DNA from: Ecdyonurus torrentis
Lineage: Eukaryota > Arthropoda > Insecta > Ephemeroptera > Heptageniidae
NCBI GenBank assembly: GCA_949318235.1
Contig: OX439129.1
Location: forward strand, 38,311,601 to 38,375,600
Direction of reading: 5' to 3'
Length of the DNA: 64,000 nt
Shown: positions 1-15,861 of the stretch, piece after piece
Position numbering within the stretch: the first letter of the stretch is position 1
Layout: every line of letters starts with the position of its first letter
Made by a program: the position numbers and the translations under genes
The notes under the pieces: generated by a model
Database searches by the model: none
What the model was told of the DNA's origin: nothing
The model's input: the letters and a program-made list of their open reading frames with translations, nothing else

Positions 1-619
1 TGACCGCTTGCGTTAAAGTTTCCCCATATATTTAACATTGGGAGAGATTAATGCTGCGGTCAGATTTATTTGGGAGGATTATGCGTCTAACCATCCATGG
101 TCTGGAACATATGCATATTATACATATCATGCATACCATCACTGTCAGTTCACTCATGGAGTCTAGTGAAGATTCCATTGTGTATCTTGACGGTATCCAA
201 AATCTCCAAAATCTATATATTTTCTCTATAATTGGTTTTTAAACGCAAGCACACCTTTTCATTTTTTTTTGTTTTTTTTTTACACTTATAACATATTTAT
301 ACAATAATGTGTGGACAACTGATGTATAGGCTTTTTCATTATAAGAACTTATTTATAAGTATGTATAAACATTATGCAAAGATATAATCGTATATGAACT
401 TTTTATTTATTATAATTTACATTTGACATATTATGTTATTCCCTTATTATATACTTATTAGTCTATTAGTAAGTAACATTAGTGTGTAACATAGTAAGTA
501 AGTTGACAATTCCATGTAAAACCTTATACAAATGTAATTTATTATGTTTGATTGTAGGAGAGTGGAAATAAAGATATTTTGAAATTTGAATGTATGATAA
601 TATGTATTAATTATAATAC
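1..619. other. Presumed PRELID2 intron 1, no exon seen
   Basis: AT-rich sequence with short poly-T runs. The short open frames here show no family motif and no convincing splice sites in phase with the exon at 620-752. Confidence 0.35.
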
Positions 620-752
620 CTGTATGCTGAGCAATTTCTACCATTTTGAGAACATTTTCTTCTTTCTCGGTGGGATATTTAGTTATGTGTGTCCTAACAA
701 CCTTTTCGATTGGGTAATGGTAAATATGCACTAATTTCACATCACAAACCAT
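620..752 (-). CDS. PRELID2: PRELI domain-containing protein 2-like, first exon only (partial)
   Basis: The exon reads from an ATG at 752 down to 620, where CATACAG is followed by a GTATTA donor, giving 44 codons plus one base. The peptide begins MVCDVKLVHIYHYPIEKVV and continues to a TKYPTEKEENVLKM block. This matches the start of the PRELI/MSF1 domain of PRELID2 (x-V-H-x-x-Y-x-Y-P-x-E-x-V-V, then KYPN and a NV motif). PRELI proteins carry phospholipids across the mitochondrial intermembrane space; the ligand of PRELID2 is not settled. No later exon was found in bases 1-619, so the rest lies off the left edge. It is divergent from AFG1L, with ATGs about 1.3 kb apart. The assignment rests on one short exon. 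Confidence 0.6.
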
Positions 753-1631
753 TATGATATAATTATATATTGTAATAAAAAGAAAACTAAAATAGCTACA
801 CTACAAATTTTTGATGGTATTTTTTTTTTTGTTTGTTGACATCATCAGCTGGAAAAAAAAAGTGCTGCACAGAATGGCCAACTTAATAAAAACTAATTTT
901 TACTAATATTAGTTTGTTACTTTCGGTTACTTTACTCATATCACATGCTATTTTGTATCTTTAATAATAAGTGTATTTTACAGTTTATATTTTTCCTATA
1001 CACTTATTTTATAAAGAACTTATACATATCACTTAATTCTGAGGATTGGAAATTTTGGACAGTAAGGATTTTTTTTTTAAAGAAAACATTCTACTACTGG
1101 CAAACCTGAAAAGTGTTTTGTCGTCTGCTAAAATAAAAAATAACATCTGGCTATCAAAATAAAGTTGTGTGTCAGTCAGTCGTCAGTTATAAATTTTAAC
1201 ATTATGTCTTCATTGCATAACCATGTAAGTTATTTTCAGCTACGATAATTTATTTTTAATATTAAAATTGTAAAGTACTCATTAAGAGGCATAAATTAAT
1301 GCACCGACTCTACATATTATGAATGCAATACTTTTTTCTGGATGACCTACAATAAACTTTTCAATCCATCAGTAAGACATTGCAATTATGTCATATGTAC
1401 ATATTTAAATTTTTACTCTATTGACTTATAGAACAATCAAGTGCTTAAATGGAGCAATGCGAATACATTGTATGCATACTGCCATTTTAAGACTATAAAC
1501 TAAAATTTTACATTATTATATCACAGTATCTATAGTCCATATTTCATATACATAGTGAGCAGCTGCTTCCACCCCTTTTTCCTAAGATATTTACATGGAC
1601 ATCCATAGGTTCTGCTTAATACATATACTAC
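753..1631. other. Intergenic, AT-rich, nothing recognised
   Basis: Lies between the divergent PRELID2-like and AFG1L start codons. No TATA or CpG-rich promoter is evident and no repeat structure was seen. Confidence 0.4.
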
Positions 1632-1827
1632 CCAGTAAACCACAGCTTTTTCACATATGTATGGATTGCAAGTATGTACTTGTCCGACTAAAGAATGTCT
1701 CTCCCCGCTCACGTAACATCACTCACTGTATATACAGTGTACATATATTATATATGGTATATAGTGATGCGTTCTTTAATCGGACACGTACTTGTAATCC
1801 ACATGTTAAAGAGCTTTAGTTTACTGG
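1632..1827. mobile_element. Foldback MITE upstream of AFG1L
   Basis: The left end (CCAGTAAACCACAGCTTTTT, then a GGATTGCAAGTATGTACTTG block and CCGACTAAAGAA) is repeated as an imperfect inverted copy ending in TTTACTGG. Each arm is about 65 bp. The centre holds a small ACTGTATATACAGT palindrome. No coding capacity. Confidence 0.7.
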
Positions 1828-2068
1828 ATTTATACTTTTAATATTTTTACGGTCAGTTATTCACATTTCTTCTTTTTTTCTAGGAATTCTAAAGAGAGTT
1901 GACGTTTTTGTATACTTTGTATTTGATATATATATATAGGTATGTATGTGCTAATGAATATACTCATCTCATAATTCATGTGTACAACATTATTTTCATT
2001 ATCTTGTTTCATTTCTTAGAAGAACTAATGTTTTTATGTATTGTTATTCACAGATATAGTTTCATAAA

Positions 2069-6621
<4,553 letters not shown>

Positions 6622-6784
6622 AAAAGATGTGTTGTATATAGAAATCCTTTACAGTACCTTTAGCATGTATATAAATTAAATGTCAAAATCTACTAGTCCA
6701 CTACTGCCTGTTCTGTTGAATAACTAAAAGCTAAGCTATTTATTTTTATTATTTTAAAACTGTAAAATACTTTGCAAAAAAAGT

Positions 6785-6790
6785 AATAAA
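6785..6790 (+). terminator. AFG1L poly(A) signal AATAAA
   Basis: Canonical AATAAA 164 bases after the AFG1L stop codon, followed by a GT-rich stretch (GTGTTACATTGTT). Confidence 0.6.
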
Positions 6791-7008
6791 GTGTTACATT
6801 GTTAACTACACGAGGCGTTTCTTTTTATTTTTGAGTAAGCATTTCTGATGTAACGGGGCTAACAAAGAAAGAAGAAGAAGGGGGAAAAAAACAAGAATAA
6901 TCCATTTTTTTCTTAGATGAAAGCTTTATATAATGCTCAAAAATATATTATTGTGAGTTAATTTTTTCTTGGACTGTGCTTTCATATATTGATGCTTTCA
7001 AGTCAATA

Positions 7009-7158
7009 GAGAGCATCTACACTTTCCAGTTTTGCGACAAACCAAGCATCTATGCACTCTGTGCTGTGCTGTAACTGGACTATCGGCCATTCACTTAATT
7101 AAGCAGAAAGTGTCTATGCTTGGCTCGTCACAAAACTGGAAAGTGTAGATGCTCTCTT
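7009..7158. mobile_element. Small foldback element between AFG1L and IST1
   Basis: Inverted arms of about 50 bp. GAGCATCTACACTTTCCAG at the left matches CTGGAAAGTGTAGATGCTC at the right, with AAGCATCTATG and CATGCTT partners further in. Confidence 0.8.
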
Positions 7159-7450
7159 TGTCCACTCCGCAGGCTCTCACAGTGATGTGAAAAGTCCTGT
7201 CTTAAGTCCCAGAAATTTCTGGGCAAAGTGGTAACTTTGTAAAGAAATCCCCACATATATAGGGTTGTTTCATTCATGTTAAAGTCAACGTCATAAGTGA
7301 GTACTAAATAACATTGGCCGGTATAGGAAAATGACACATTTTGCCAGTTTAAAAATACTTCGCATACCTCAAGTATGCAAGAAAAATAAAAATGACCAAA
7401 AAATAGCTAATTTACCAAAGAAAATAGCCAAATATTACGTTTGTCCTATG

Positions 7451-7517
<67 letters not shown>
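7451..7517. repeat. (TA)n microsatellite
   Basis: About 33 TA units. The surrounding 7159-8179 holds no recognisable gene. Confidence 0.95.
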
Positions 7518-7520
<3 letters not shown>

Positions 7521-8179
7521 CTAGTGGTCCTTTACTGAACTCGCACCGATTAATAAATGATCATGTGATAAAATCTGTATTATATATAGTTTCCATTATC
7601 ACATATATTTCCCAACTATATATATATTTGACCTATATATAGACTGTACGTAGCACAGATGTATACGTATAAAAAGGTCCACATACAAGAAATTAAGAAA
7701 TCTGGAATTATATATATGAGAGATTTGATCCGTAGAGGGTAGAGTATATAGAGCAATTAATTGTATCATATAAGTATTACTATTATATTAAAATTCATTT
7801 TCTGGAAAAAAGAAAAGAAAAATAAGCAATATATAGTATATTATAATGAGTATGTACAGTTAGTACAGTACCAATGTCCCTTGGTACAGTACAATGTATA
7901 TGCAATGTGTATATATAATGAGTAGCAATATGTGGAGGAGAAAGTTTGAAATTAAAAATTGCCGCATCTGCCCACGCCCCTCCTCTCATGATGCCTCCTC
8001 TTTTCCCGATCTCCCCTCGTCCCCCTGCTTCCCCGCTGCTCAAAAGTTTCCCCTCCCCCCTCCCTCCACCAGTCACCTGGTTGTGAATCACAAACAAACG
8101 TCATTTTTATCATTTTATGACTTGTAATTGAAAATTGAAAGATCCATCAGGTTAATTGCAAAATAATACAGGCGTTACA

Positions 8180-10504
8180 ATGTTCTCCAGTGGTTGCAAT
8201 TACGCAAAATTAAAAACTAATCTACGACTGGCAATTAATAGATTAAAATTACTGGAGAAGAAGAAAACTGAAATTGCACAAAAAGCAAGGAAGGAAATCG
8301 CAGACTATATTTCTGCTGGCAAGTATGAACGAGCTAAAATACGTGTAGAACAAATTATACGTGAAGATTACTTGGTGGAAGCTATGGAAATTGTGGAAAT
8401 GTACTGCGATCTGCTTCTTGCACGCTATGGATTAATTCAACAAATGAAGTAAGTATGATGCATGTTTTTATGTTACGTACGTTTGTGTGTGTATGTGTAT
8501 CATACCGTATCATCATACGCGTATACATACATATCAGTGTTTTAGTCCTAAAAAAATGCCAGGTGGGACGCACCAACACAGGCCAGGAACACATTTTGGG
8601 GGGCAAGGGGGGCAGAGCCCCCCTTATGCCCGCCGCAGGCGCGAAATTTTTTAATGCCACGCCCACTTTTTAGAAAAATAATACAAAAATTACGTTAGAT
8701 AACTATAATTTATTCTGATCAAAACTTTATTGATAACGCATCAAAGTCGACACGAAAGTTACGATTTAAAATTTTTTTTTCCTACTCAAAGATTTATTTT
8801 TATTATTATTATTTGAATTTATAACTCAGCACACGATGATGTGGGGGGCTATTGCGTTCACGGGCTCATACTGAAGCCAAGATGCACACACTGTGTTACT
8901 ACCTGAAGTTTCGTGACTATATTTTGTTAGGAGGTGAGTTGATGGCTATTTAAAATAACCCCCCTTTTTAGTATTTAGGCACTCGGCCCTGACCGTTTCC
9001 ATCGGGTTGACGTCCACTCCTGGACGCAGTGGGACACTATTCCGCAAGCTCATTGGAGCCGGATGCCCATAGTTACTGAGGCACGTAAGGGCGGAGTGGC
9101 TCTTGGCCTCCCAAGCCCATGCCTCGGCCGCCTCGCGTCCGAAAACGAGAGCTAGGCTAAGGGGCTTCAGAGGACGAGGCCCATGAACCTCACACCTATA
9201 TAAGGTCCTCTCCTAAGTGGTGACTGACGCGACCTCGGGCCGCGAACCGTACGCTACCGCACGATTCGGGGCTGGATGCCCAATTATTATTAAGATACTT
9301 TGTCGCAAAACATGACATTTATTTTGTTTTGCGTATTCAGTTTTTGGGCGCTGGATATTCATACATTGAGGATTGAGGTTAAATTAGGCCTATAATGAAA
9401 AATGTAGTTAAGAAATAAGAACGTTATAATATAATATATTTCTTTTTCCAACGAAAAAAAAAAAAAAAAAAAAAAATGAAATGCATAAAAAGTATGAAAT
9501 ATATTATAGCTTTTCAAGATTTAACACGCAGCAATATTTTTTTTTATTGTGCGTTGAACATTGATTCGTATGAACTGTTTATAAATGCCCAAGAAAAATA
9601 CCAAAATCTTAGAACATCAAATCAAAAAATAATTTTAACTTGATTACATATCCATAGTTCAGCTCAGAGAACAAACCGTCTGTCCTCTTTTCCAATTTGC
9701 ACGCTGTAACTATTTTCTATTTAACTTGGCATTAAAGGCTTATTCTGAGAATAAAAAAAAAAATAAAAAATAAAGTCAAATAACTTATGCGTAAAATTCT
9801 GGATAAACCTAAATTGAATAATAATAAAGTGATGAAAATAAACTTTGTTATAAAAAGGAACTCGCGAGCGTAGCGAGCGCTTTTTTTTAGTAATTTCAGC
9901 AAAATAAACGGCAAAATTAGTCAGAAATTTTACAAATTAGGGCACATTTTGCCAAGATATCCGTCCCACCGCGTTCCCCTGGAAATTTTCCAGGTGGGAC
10001 GGTCTCGGTTTTTTTTTTTTCGCCAGGTAGGACGCCGTCCCACCGCGTTCCCTTAGGACTACAACCCTGATACATATGTACATACATTATGTACATACAC
10101 ATATTATGATTTTATATCATACATACAGCTGCCGCAGCATATAACACATTTACATACATTTATCATATAAAATATATCTATGTGAAAAAATAAATAACGC
10201 TTGCATAAAATATTGTCATCAAAACTTAGTGTATAAGTTTGACTATCATTTCTCATTGTTTTGCTTAAACAAGAACCTGCTTATGTACAGTCGAAGACAA
10301 ATAAAAGGTTACAATTTAAACGTGCTCTATATTTGCGCGCTTCAAAACTTTATGTGAAAACGAGATTCTCGTGCCACTAGAGGCCACCACAATCGGTTAC
10401 GTTGAGAATTCTCTTTCAGGTGAGCTTCTTGGCTGCTTGGCTGGCAAGCTAGACAATCCTCGTGTTGCACGCTTACGCACTTTGCTCTCCAAACCTCCAC
10501 ATCA

Positions 10505-10563
<59 letters not shown>

Positions 10564-11425
10564 GTTGTGACAGCAGACAATATTAAATATATTTTCTACT
10601 CAAGCAAATGCATAGAATAAAAAAAATTCTTGGAAAAAAAAAATAGAAAGAAAGTTATTTCAATGAATATTTAAAATCATAATGAAATAAATTCCTATTA
10701 TATGTTTTATTTATTCATTAAATTTAATTATTTGTGTTTATATATGTTTATTTATTTATACATTTGCTTGAAATTTACAATATCAAATTGATATTTAAGG
10801 TAAAGGCTACCTAATAAATAGACATTTATCCAGACTTAATGTCCAAACATGTTCGTTATGAAATATGTAACTTGCTTGGCTGTGAGTTTGAGTTGGGTAT
10901 ATGTTTTATCTTTTTTTTTCGAATAGTAAAATAAAAATATATAATATATATATATTAACAAATGTAACGTATAAATGAGATATATATTTCATGATTTCTT
11001 AGAAATGTTCAATTAAATAAAAGAAAAAATCTAGGAGATTTATTTATTTACTTTTTTTAAAAACTGATATTGCGCATTTGCTTGAGAAGAAAACGTGTTC
11101 AATATTGTCTGCTGTCACAACGGCAGAGAGAGAGAGAGAGAGAGAGAGAATGATGTGGAGGTGCGGAGAGTGACGTGCGTATAAGCTGCGTATAAGCGTG
11201 CAACACGAGGATTGTCTAGCTTGCCAGCCAAGCAGCCAAGAAGCTCACCTGAAAGAGAATTCTCAACGTAACCGATTGTGGTGGCCTCTAGTGGCACGAG
11301 AATCTCGTTTTCACATAAAATTTTGAAGCGCGCAAATATAGATCACGTTTAAATTGTAACCTTTTATTTGTCTTCGACTGTACAATGTTTTGTATATGAT
11401 TATTGTAGGAGATAGAAATGAATGA

Positions 11426-11490
<65 letters not shown>

Positions 11491-13405
11491 GATACGTATG
11501 ATACATATGTATGTACATGAATTATAATTCATATACATACATACCTATCTTTTTGAGCTATATGTTTGTATATTAAAACTTTCCAATTAAGTTTCTTTTG
11601 ACTCCCTGTATTTAATGATTCTATTCTTCTTTTATGTAGAACATTAGATGAAGGCCTTGCTGAGGCTATTTCAAGTTTACTATGGGTAGCTCCGAGACTT
11701 CAAGCAGATGTTGCTGAATTAAAAGTGATTTCAGAGCAACTGACAGCAAAGTATGGAAAACCTTACCATCAGGTAATGTATAAATCATGTACAGTATACA
11801 GTATATGAATATGCATGCAGTTTATTTCAATTGAGCATGGAGATTAAAACACACGCTACAATGATATTACCATATTATAAATACATATATATATAGTAGG
11901 GGAATTGTACGTAGGAAATAGTGTAACTTTTTTTTTTAGTCGTATGGATGGTGCGACATTCTAAATTTTCTGTTTTTAAAGAAACTTAAATATTTTGCAC
12001 CCCTAGTTATGTGTGGAATAAATAGCGACTACAAAGATTATAAGGGTGCCTCCACCCTCATCTTCATTGAATGTTTGTAGGCTTGCTGCCACCTAACAAT
12101 ACATGGCACGGAGCTGGATTGCCACAAATGCTAGGCTCTCTTTAGCAACAATAATACAGGTACGATTGGACACGAAAGACTTTTTAAAATTTCCTGTGTC
12201 ATTTAAGTGTATATCATTATGTGTGTTAAGGAATTATAAGGATATTAGGGTGGAGCGTGGCGTATCGTACCTATAGAATTGTTGCTCTTTAGGCTATATT
12301 TATCCTTATTTACAGTATGTATGTATTAAATGTGTAGCCTCCAACATTAGAAGGGCTGCAATACTATACTGTTGAAAATGTTAAATGAATGGAACACTTG
12401 CAATGAATAAACTTTTTTAAATACTGTAATTTGAAATATTCTTAATGCATTTCCTATGGAAAAATCGTTTTCACTTACTTGCAACAATTCAAAAAATTTC
12501 ATTGCAAGTGGTCCATTGGCAATGTTTTATGTGTATTATAAAAAATTACAGTGTAATTTCTATATGTATTATTTTACTAAATGAAGATTTAGTTTAATAT
12601 TTTATGATTTTCAGGCTTGTCGTGAAGAAGGTGTTGGCACCATTTCTGAGAAATTAAAGCACAAGTTGAGTGTACAAGCTCCACCTAAGCTGCTTGTTGA
12701 GCAATATTTGATTGAAATTGCTAAGAATTACAATGTTAGCTATGAACCTGATCCACAGGTAAGTTGGATAGTGGACTTTGGACATTATAGCCAAGCACTC
12801 TCTCCCCCTCTCCCCCCTCTCTATACATAAAATATCAAAATGTATTGTGTACCTATAAGAATACTGTATCATGTTATTTTTTCTCCCCCCCCCCCCCCCC
12901 CCCCCAATAGTATAGGGATTCATGAATTATTTATTCATACCGTGTATCTTCAAACTCACATAATTTTATATTTTAGTTAGCTAGCTCAAATATGCATAGA
13001 AGTTGTAATTATTCACATGAAAAATCAATCTATAATAACATTTTATATGCTGTTGTTTACAGGTGATGAAAGGAGAAGAAGCTGCTGGCATGGACGCTTT
13101 GCTGATTGACTTCAACAATGATCGTAACAATTTAGGTGGTGGTGGCGGTGGTGGAGGAGGAGGAGGAGGTTTTGGACTGCCAGATCCAGCAGGCTTTGTT
13201 GGTTTTCCTCAACCACCTCAACTACCAGCTGCTCCAGGGCCTTCAGATTTTCAGCCTTTTAACTACCCTGTAAGTCCTGTACAAAATTGGCAGGTAATAA
13301 TGTGATTGGCTTTATAAAAATGTTTTATATAAACATACATTAAGACTGAAAATGCACTGCAGTAGTTTAACTCCATTTATATCATGTTGCCATTTTATAT
13401 CAAAG

Positions 13406-13436
<31 letters not shown>

Positions 13437-15354
13437 GAATATATATAAAAGAAAATAGTGTGTAGTATGATTAAAGCATGTTAAATTGAAAATTACTTGA
13501 AACACTATAATTTTGTACATTATTTGTAAATAGGATCACATTTCTAGCATCCTAACATATCAAAGACTGTACACATGTTTTTTCTTAAGTATTGTTCACA
13601 TGGAGTGAAAAATCGACGTCCGTCAACGTATATTGACGGAAACTGACGGTTACGCGAATTTGTTTGTTTCACATGAGAAAAAAATTCGCATACTGCGCAT
13701 GCGCAGGAAAACTGACGGATACCTACGGATCGAGCTGCGCTAATATAAACATATCGCCCCTTTCACATGCACTATTGTTGACGGATACTGACGGATGGAG
13801 CTGCGCTTATGTAAACAAATGCAACCGTTCACATGCACCCGTCAGTACCCGTCATTTTGACAGATAGCGACGGGTAGAAAAGCTGGGTGTTGCCAGCTTT
13901 GCCCGTCAGTATCCGTCGGTATCCGTCAGTTTTAAAATCATGTGAAAGGGTTCATTTTTTTTACATTACAAACAAGTTGCAACAATACTTTTTCAACTTT
14001 GTTTACCCGTCGACGTCCGTCGACGGACGTTAAGTTTTCACTCCATGTGAATGATACTTTATTCGTTCCAAAAAATTGTAAAATAAATAATTTTTAAATA
14101 AATGAACACAGGTCTTTGGACTCATCAACAGCAAGTAGCTAACAAAAACCGCTACTCCTTATGCATGTTGTCTGTGTTGCACGCTTGCTATTCAAGATTG
14201 GAATAAGACAGCCAAGCAAACTGTATGTCCCCCCTCCGCCTGCTAAAATTCCCAAATTCTAGCAACTGTACAAGAACAATACTCTTGCTTGACTGCCCTG
14301 TTCGATTCATGCTAGTTACAACATTATTTATTTATACGGAAGAGTGAAAAAAGTAATAAAATCATGATAGAAATTTGAGATAGAATTTTCATGCATTTAT
14401 TGATTCTAATATTATTTTTATGCACATGCACACACATAATTTAATTTTGGCATGTCATTTTTTAAATTGATACTTAAGAGTACAGGAACTCTAATTATCG
14501 ATGTTGTTTCGAATAATGTGTGTATCTCATTTGTTGTCACTTGTAGCAAAATGTGTATCTCGTTATTTGTCACGTGCAGCAAAATGTGTATCTCATTATT
14601 TGTCGTGAAGCAAAATGTCTATCTTTTTTCCGAATGTTATGTAAATAGCACGTTCGACTTACACATATTGCTTCATGTGACAAAAAACGAGATACACATT
14701 TTGCTACGTGTGAAAAAAAACGAGATATACATTTTACTTACCTTGACAAAAACGAGATACACAATATGTCATATTGTTCACAACAACATCGATATGTAAA
14801 AAAATTAAGGGAAATTTGTTGGATTACATATTTTTGAAATTTTAATATCATCAAGTTAATTTTATTTCTTACCCTCTTTTATGGCCACAGGTTCTGAATA
14901 ATTTTTTTCTTAGAATTTCATATAAACATTAAAAAGGTAGTGCGGGAAAAAGAAATCACTTGATAGTTTATTGTGTATACCCCCCCTCTCCCAGTCATCT
15001 TGTAATTAGTAAATTACCTTTAGTTGAGGGGAAAAATTAATAAAATTCACTTTAAAATATTTGTAGTACTGTACATTAACTTTATGTTATAGTAAAATAA
15101 TAATTTTTGTTTTTAGGCATCCAGCCCAAGTAGCTCAAAGCCCATGGGTTTTGTTCGTCCTCCTGCATTGCCTTCGCAAGGGCCAAGTGTGCCGTTTTCT
15201 GCTGCTAAAGGACCTCATCTTACTTACAACATTCCACCCATTAATGACAACGAGAAAACATTAAATATTGATCCTAATGAGCAGCCACCTCCACCATATT
15301 CTAGCTTCCCACCAGATGTTACTGACACCAATAAGCAGGTTTGTTTGGTATACC

Positions 15355-15386
<32 letters not shown>

Positions 15387-15861
15387 ATAGAAATTAGCAG
15401 GAGCAAGATTGAAGCTCATTGAATTAAAAAATTAATAGAATGCAAAGATTCTCTAATAAATTGTTAGTTAATGTAATAGGTAATCATGTCCCAATTAACT
15501 AAATTAGAAAATCTTTGCGTTTTAATAATTTCCTATACAATGTGCTCTATCTTCTACTATTTTCTATTATTATTATTATTATTTTTAATTTGTTAAATAA
15601 TAATATGTTATAAATATTATGTTTTTATGTTATAAACTAACATTTTTGGCATAATTTTTCTGCATTGGAATTTTTCAGAGTGCTAACTTTCCAAAACCTG
15701 CTCCACGCTCTAAGCTTGACAATAACATGGAGCTGCCAGAGCTGCCCTCTGTGCCATCAGATAGTTTTCCTGTACCTGGGCCAGTTAATAACACAAGCAA
15801 TGATGACATTGACTTTGATGATTTAACACGTCGCTTTGAAGATCTAAAGAAGAGGAAGTAG
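8180..15861 (+). CDS. IST1: IST1 homologue, ESCRT-III associated factor, complete, 6 exons
   Basis: Exons: 8180-8448, 11640-11772, 12615-12758, 13063-13293, 15117-15338, 15679-15861. Splice phases close and give 393 aa. IST1 is an ESCRT-III-like cytosolic protein that binds CHMP1 and VPS4 and acts in endosomal tubule release and cytokinetic abscission. The N-terminal IST1 domain (about residues 1-180) is strongly conserved: INRLKLLEKKKTE, AQKARKEIADY, IIREDYLVEAMEI, YCDLLLARYGLI, APPKLLVEQYLIEIAKNYN. A Gly- and Pro-rich linker follows. The C-terminus LPELPSVPSD and DIDFDDLTRRFEDLKKRK (376-393) is the tandem MIT-interacting motif (MIM). The start at 8180 aligns with the family N-terminus (MxxSGxxxxxLxxNLRL), in preference to the in-frame ATG at 8156. 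Exon 4 has a second in-frame donor at 13269/13270, so a form eight residues shorter is possible. Introns 1, 2 and 4 contain transposons. Confidence 0.96.
8535..10069. mobile_element. hAT-type element with perfect 8-bp TSD (IST1 intron 1)
   Basis: Terminal inverted repeats are CAGTGTTTTAGTCCTA at the left and CAGGGTTGTAGTCCTA at the right (reverse complement). Both are flanked by ATACATAT (8527-8534 and 10070-10077). Subterminal CCAGGTGGGACGC and CGGTGGGACGG blocks also pair. No transposase frame is seen, so it is non-autonomous at 1535 bp. Confidence 0.88.
8980..9285. other. GC-rich unexplained block inside the hAT element
   Basis: About 300 bases of markedly higher GC than anything nearby. 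It contains two related motifs, GCCGGATGCCCA (near 9059) and GGCTGGATGCCCA (near 9271), and a TATATAAGG near 9197. No open frame or known RNA was recognised. It could be an inserted SINE-like or LINE 3' segment. Confidence 0.35.
10288..11380. mobile_element. Tc1/mariner-like foldback element (IST1 intron 1)
   Basis: TA dinucleotides flank inverted arms of about 300 bp. The ends are CAGTCGAAGACAAATAAAAG at the left and the same sequence inverted at the right. The arms include CTTTCAGGTGAGCTTCTTGG and (CT)n/(GA)n runs at 10506-10560 and 11126-11150. The arms differ by only a few substitutions and by microsatellite length. The spacer (about 10610-11080) is AT-rich and non-coding. Confidence 0.85.
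11429..11489. repeat. Poly(A) tract
   Basis: About 61 consecutive A residues, 45 bases past the right end of the Tc1-like foldback. Confidence 0.95.
12387..12518. mobile_element. Small inverted-repeat element (IST1 intron 2)
   Basis: AATGGAACACTTGCAATGAA at the left pairs with TTCATTGCAAGTGGTCCATT at the right. Arms are about 25 bp and the interior is AT-rich. Confidence 0.65.
13585..14062. mobile_element. Foldback element built of GACGGA units (IST1 intron 4)
   Basis: The ends are TTCACATGGAGTGAAAA (left) and its inverse TTTTCACTCCATGTGAA (right), with flanks AAGTATTG and TGATACTT also nearly inverted. The interior is dense in GACGGATACTGACGG-type units in both orientations and in CpG. About 480 bp. 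Confidence 0.75.
14497..14794. mobile_element. Foldback with tandem-repeat stem, copy 1 (IST1 intron 4)
   Basis: The ends TATCGATGTTGTT and AACAACATCGATA are inverted. Each arm is made of about 3 units of a roughly 33-bp repeat built on GTGTATCTCGTT, TTTGTCAC and GCAAAAT. The same family occurs at 34350-34640 and 40803-40961. Confidence 0.8.

Noticed and set aside
51..242. 63-codon plus frame and the opposite strand as a second PRELID2 exon
   Set aside because: Neither strand shows PRELI-domain residues in a phase that fits the donor at 619.
12654..12923. Minus frame with poly-Gly start over IST1 exon 3
   Set aside because: It is produced by a C-run in the intron and the antisense of a real exon.
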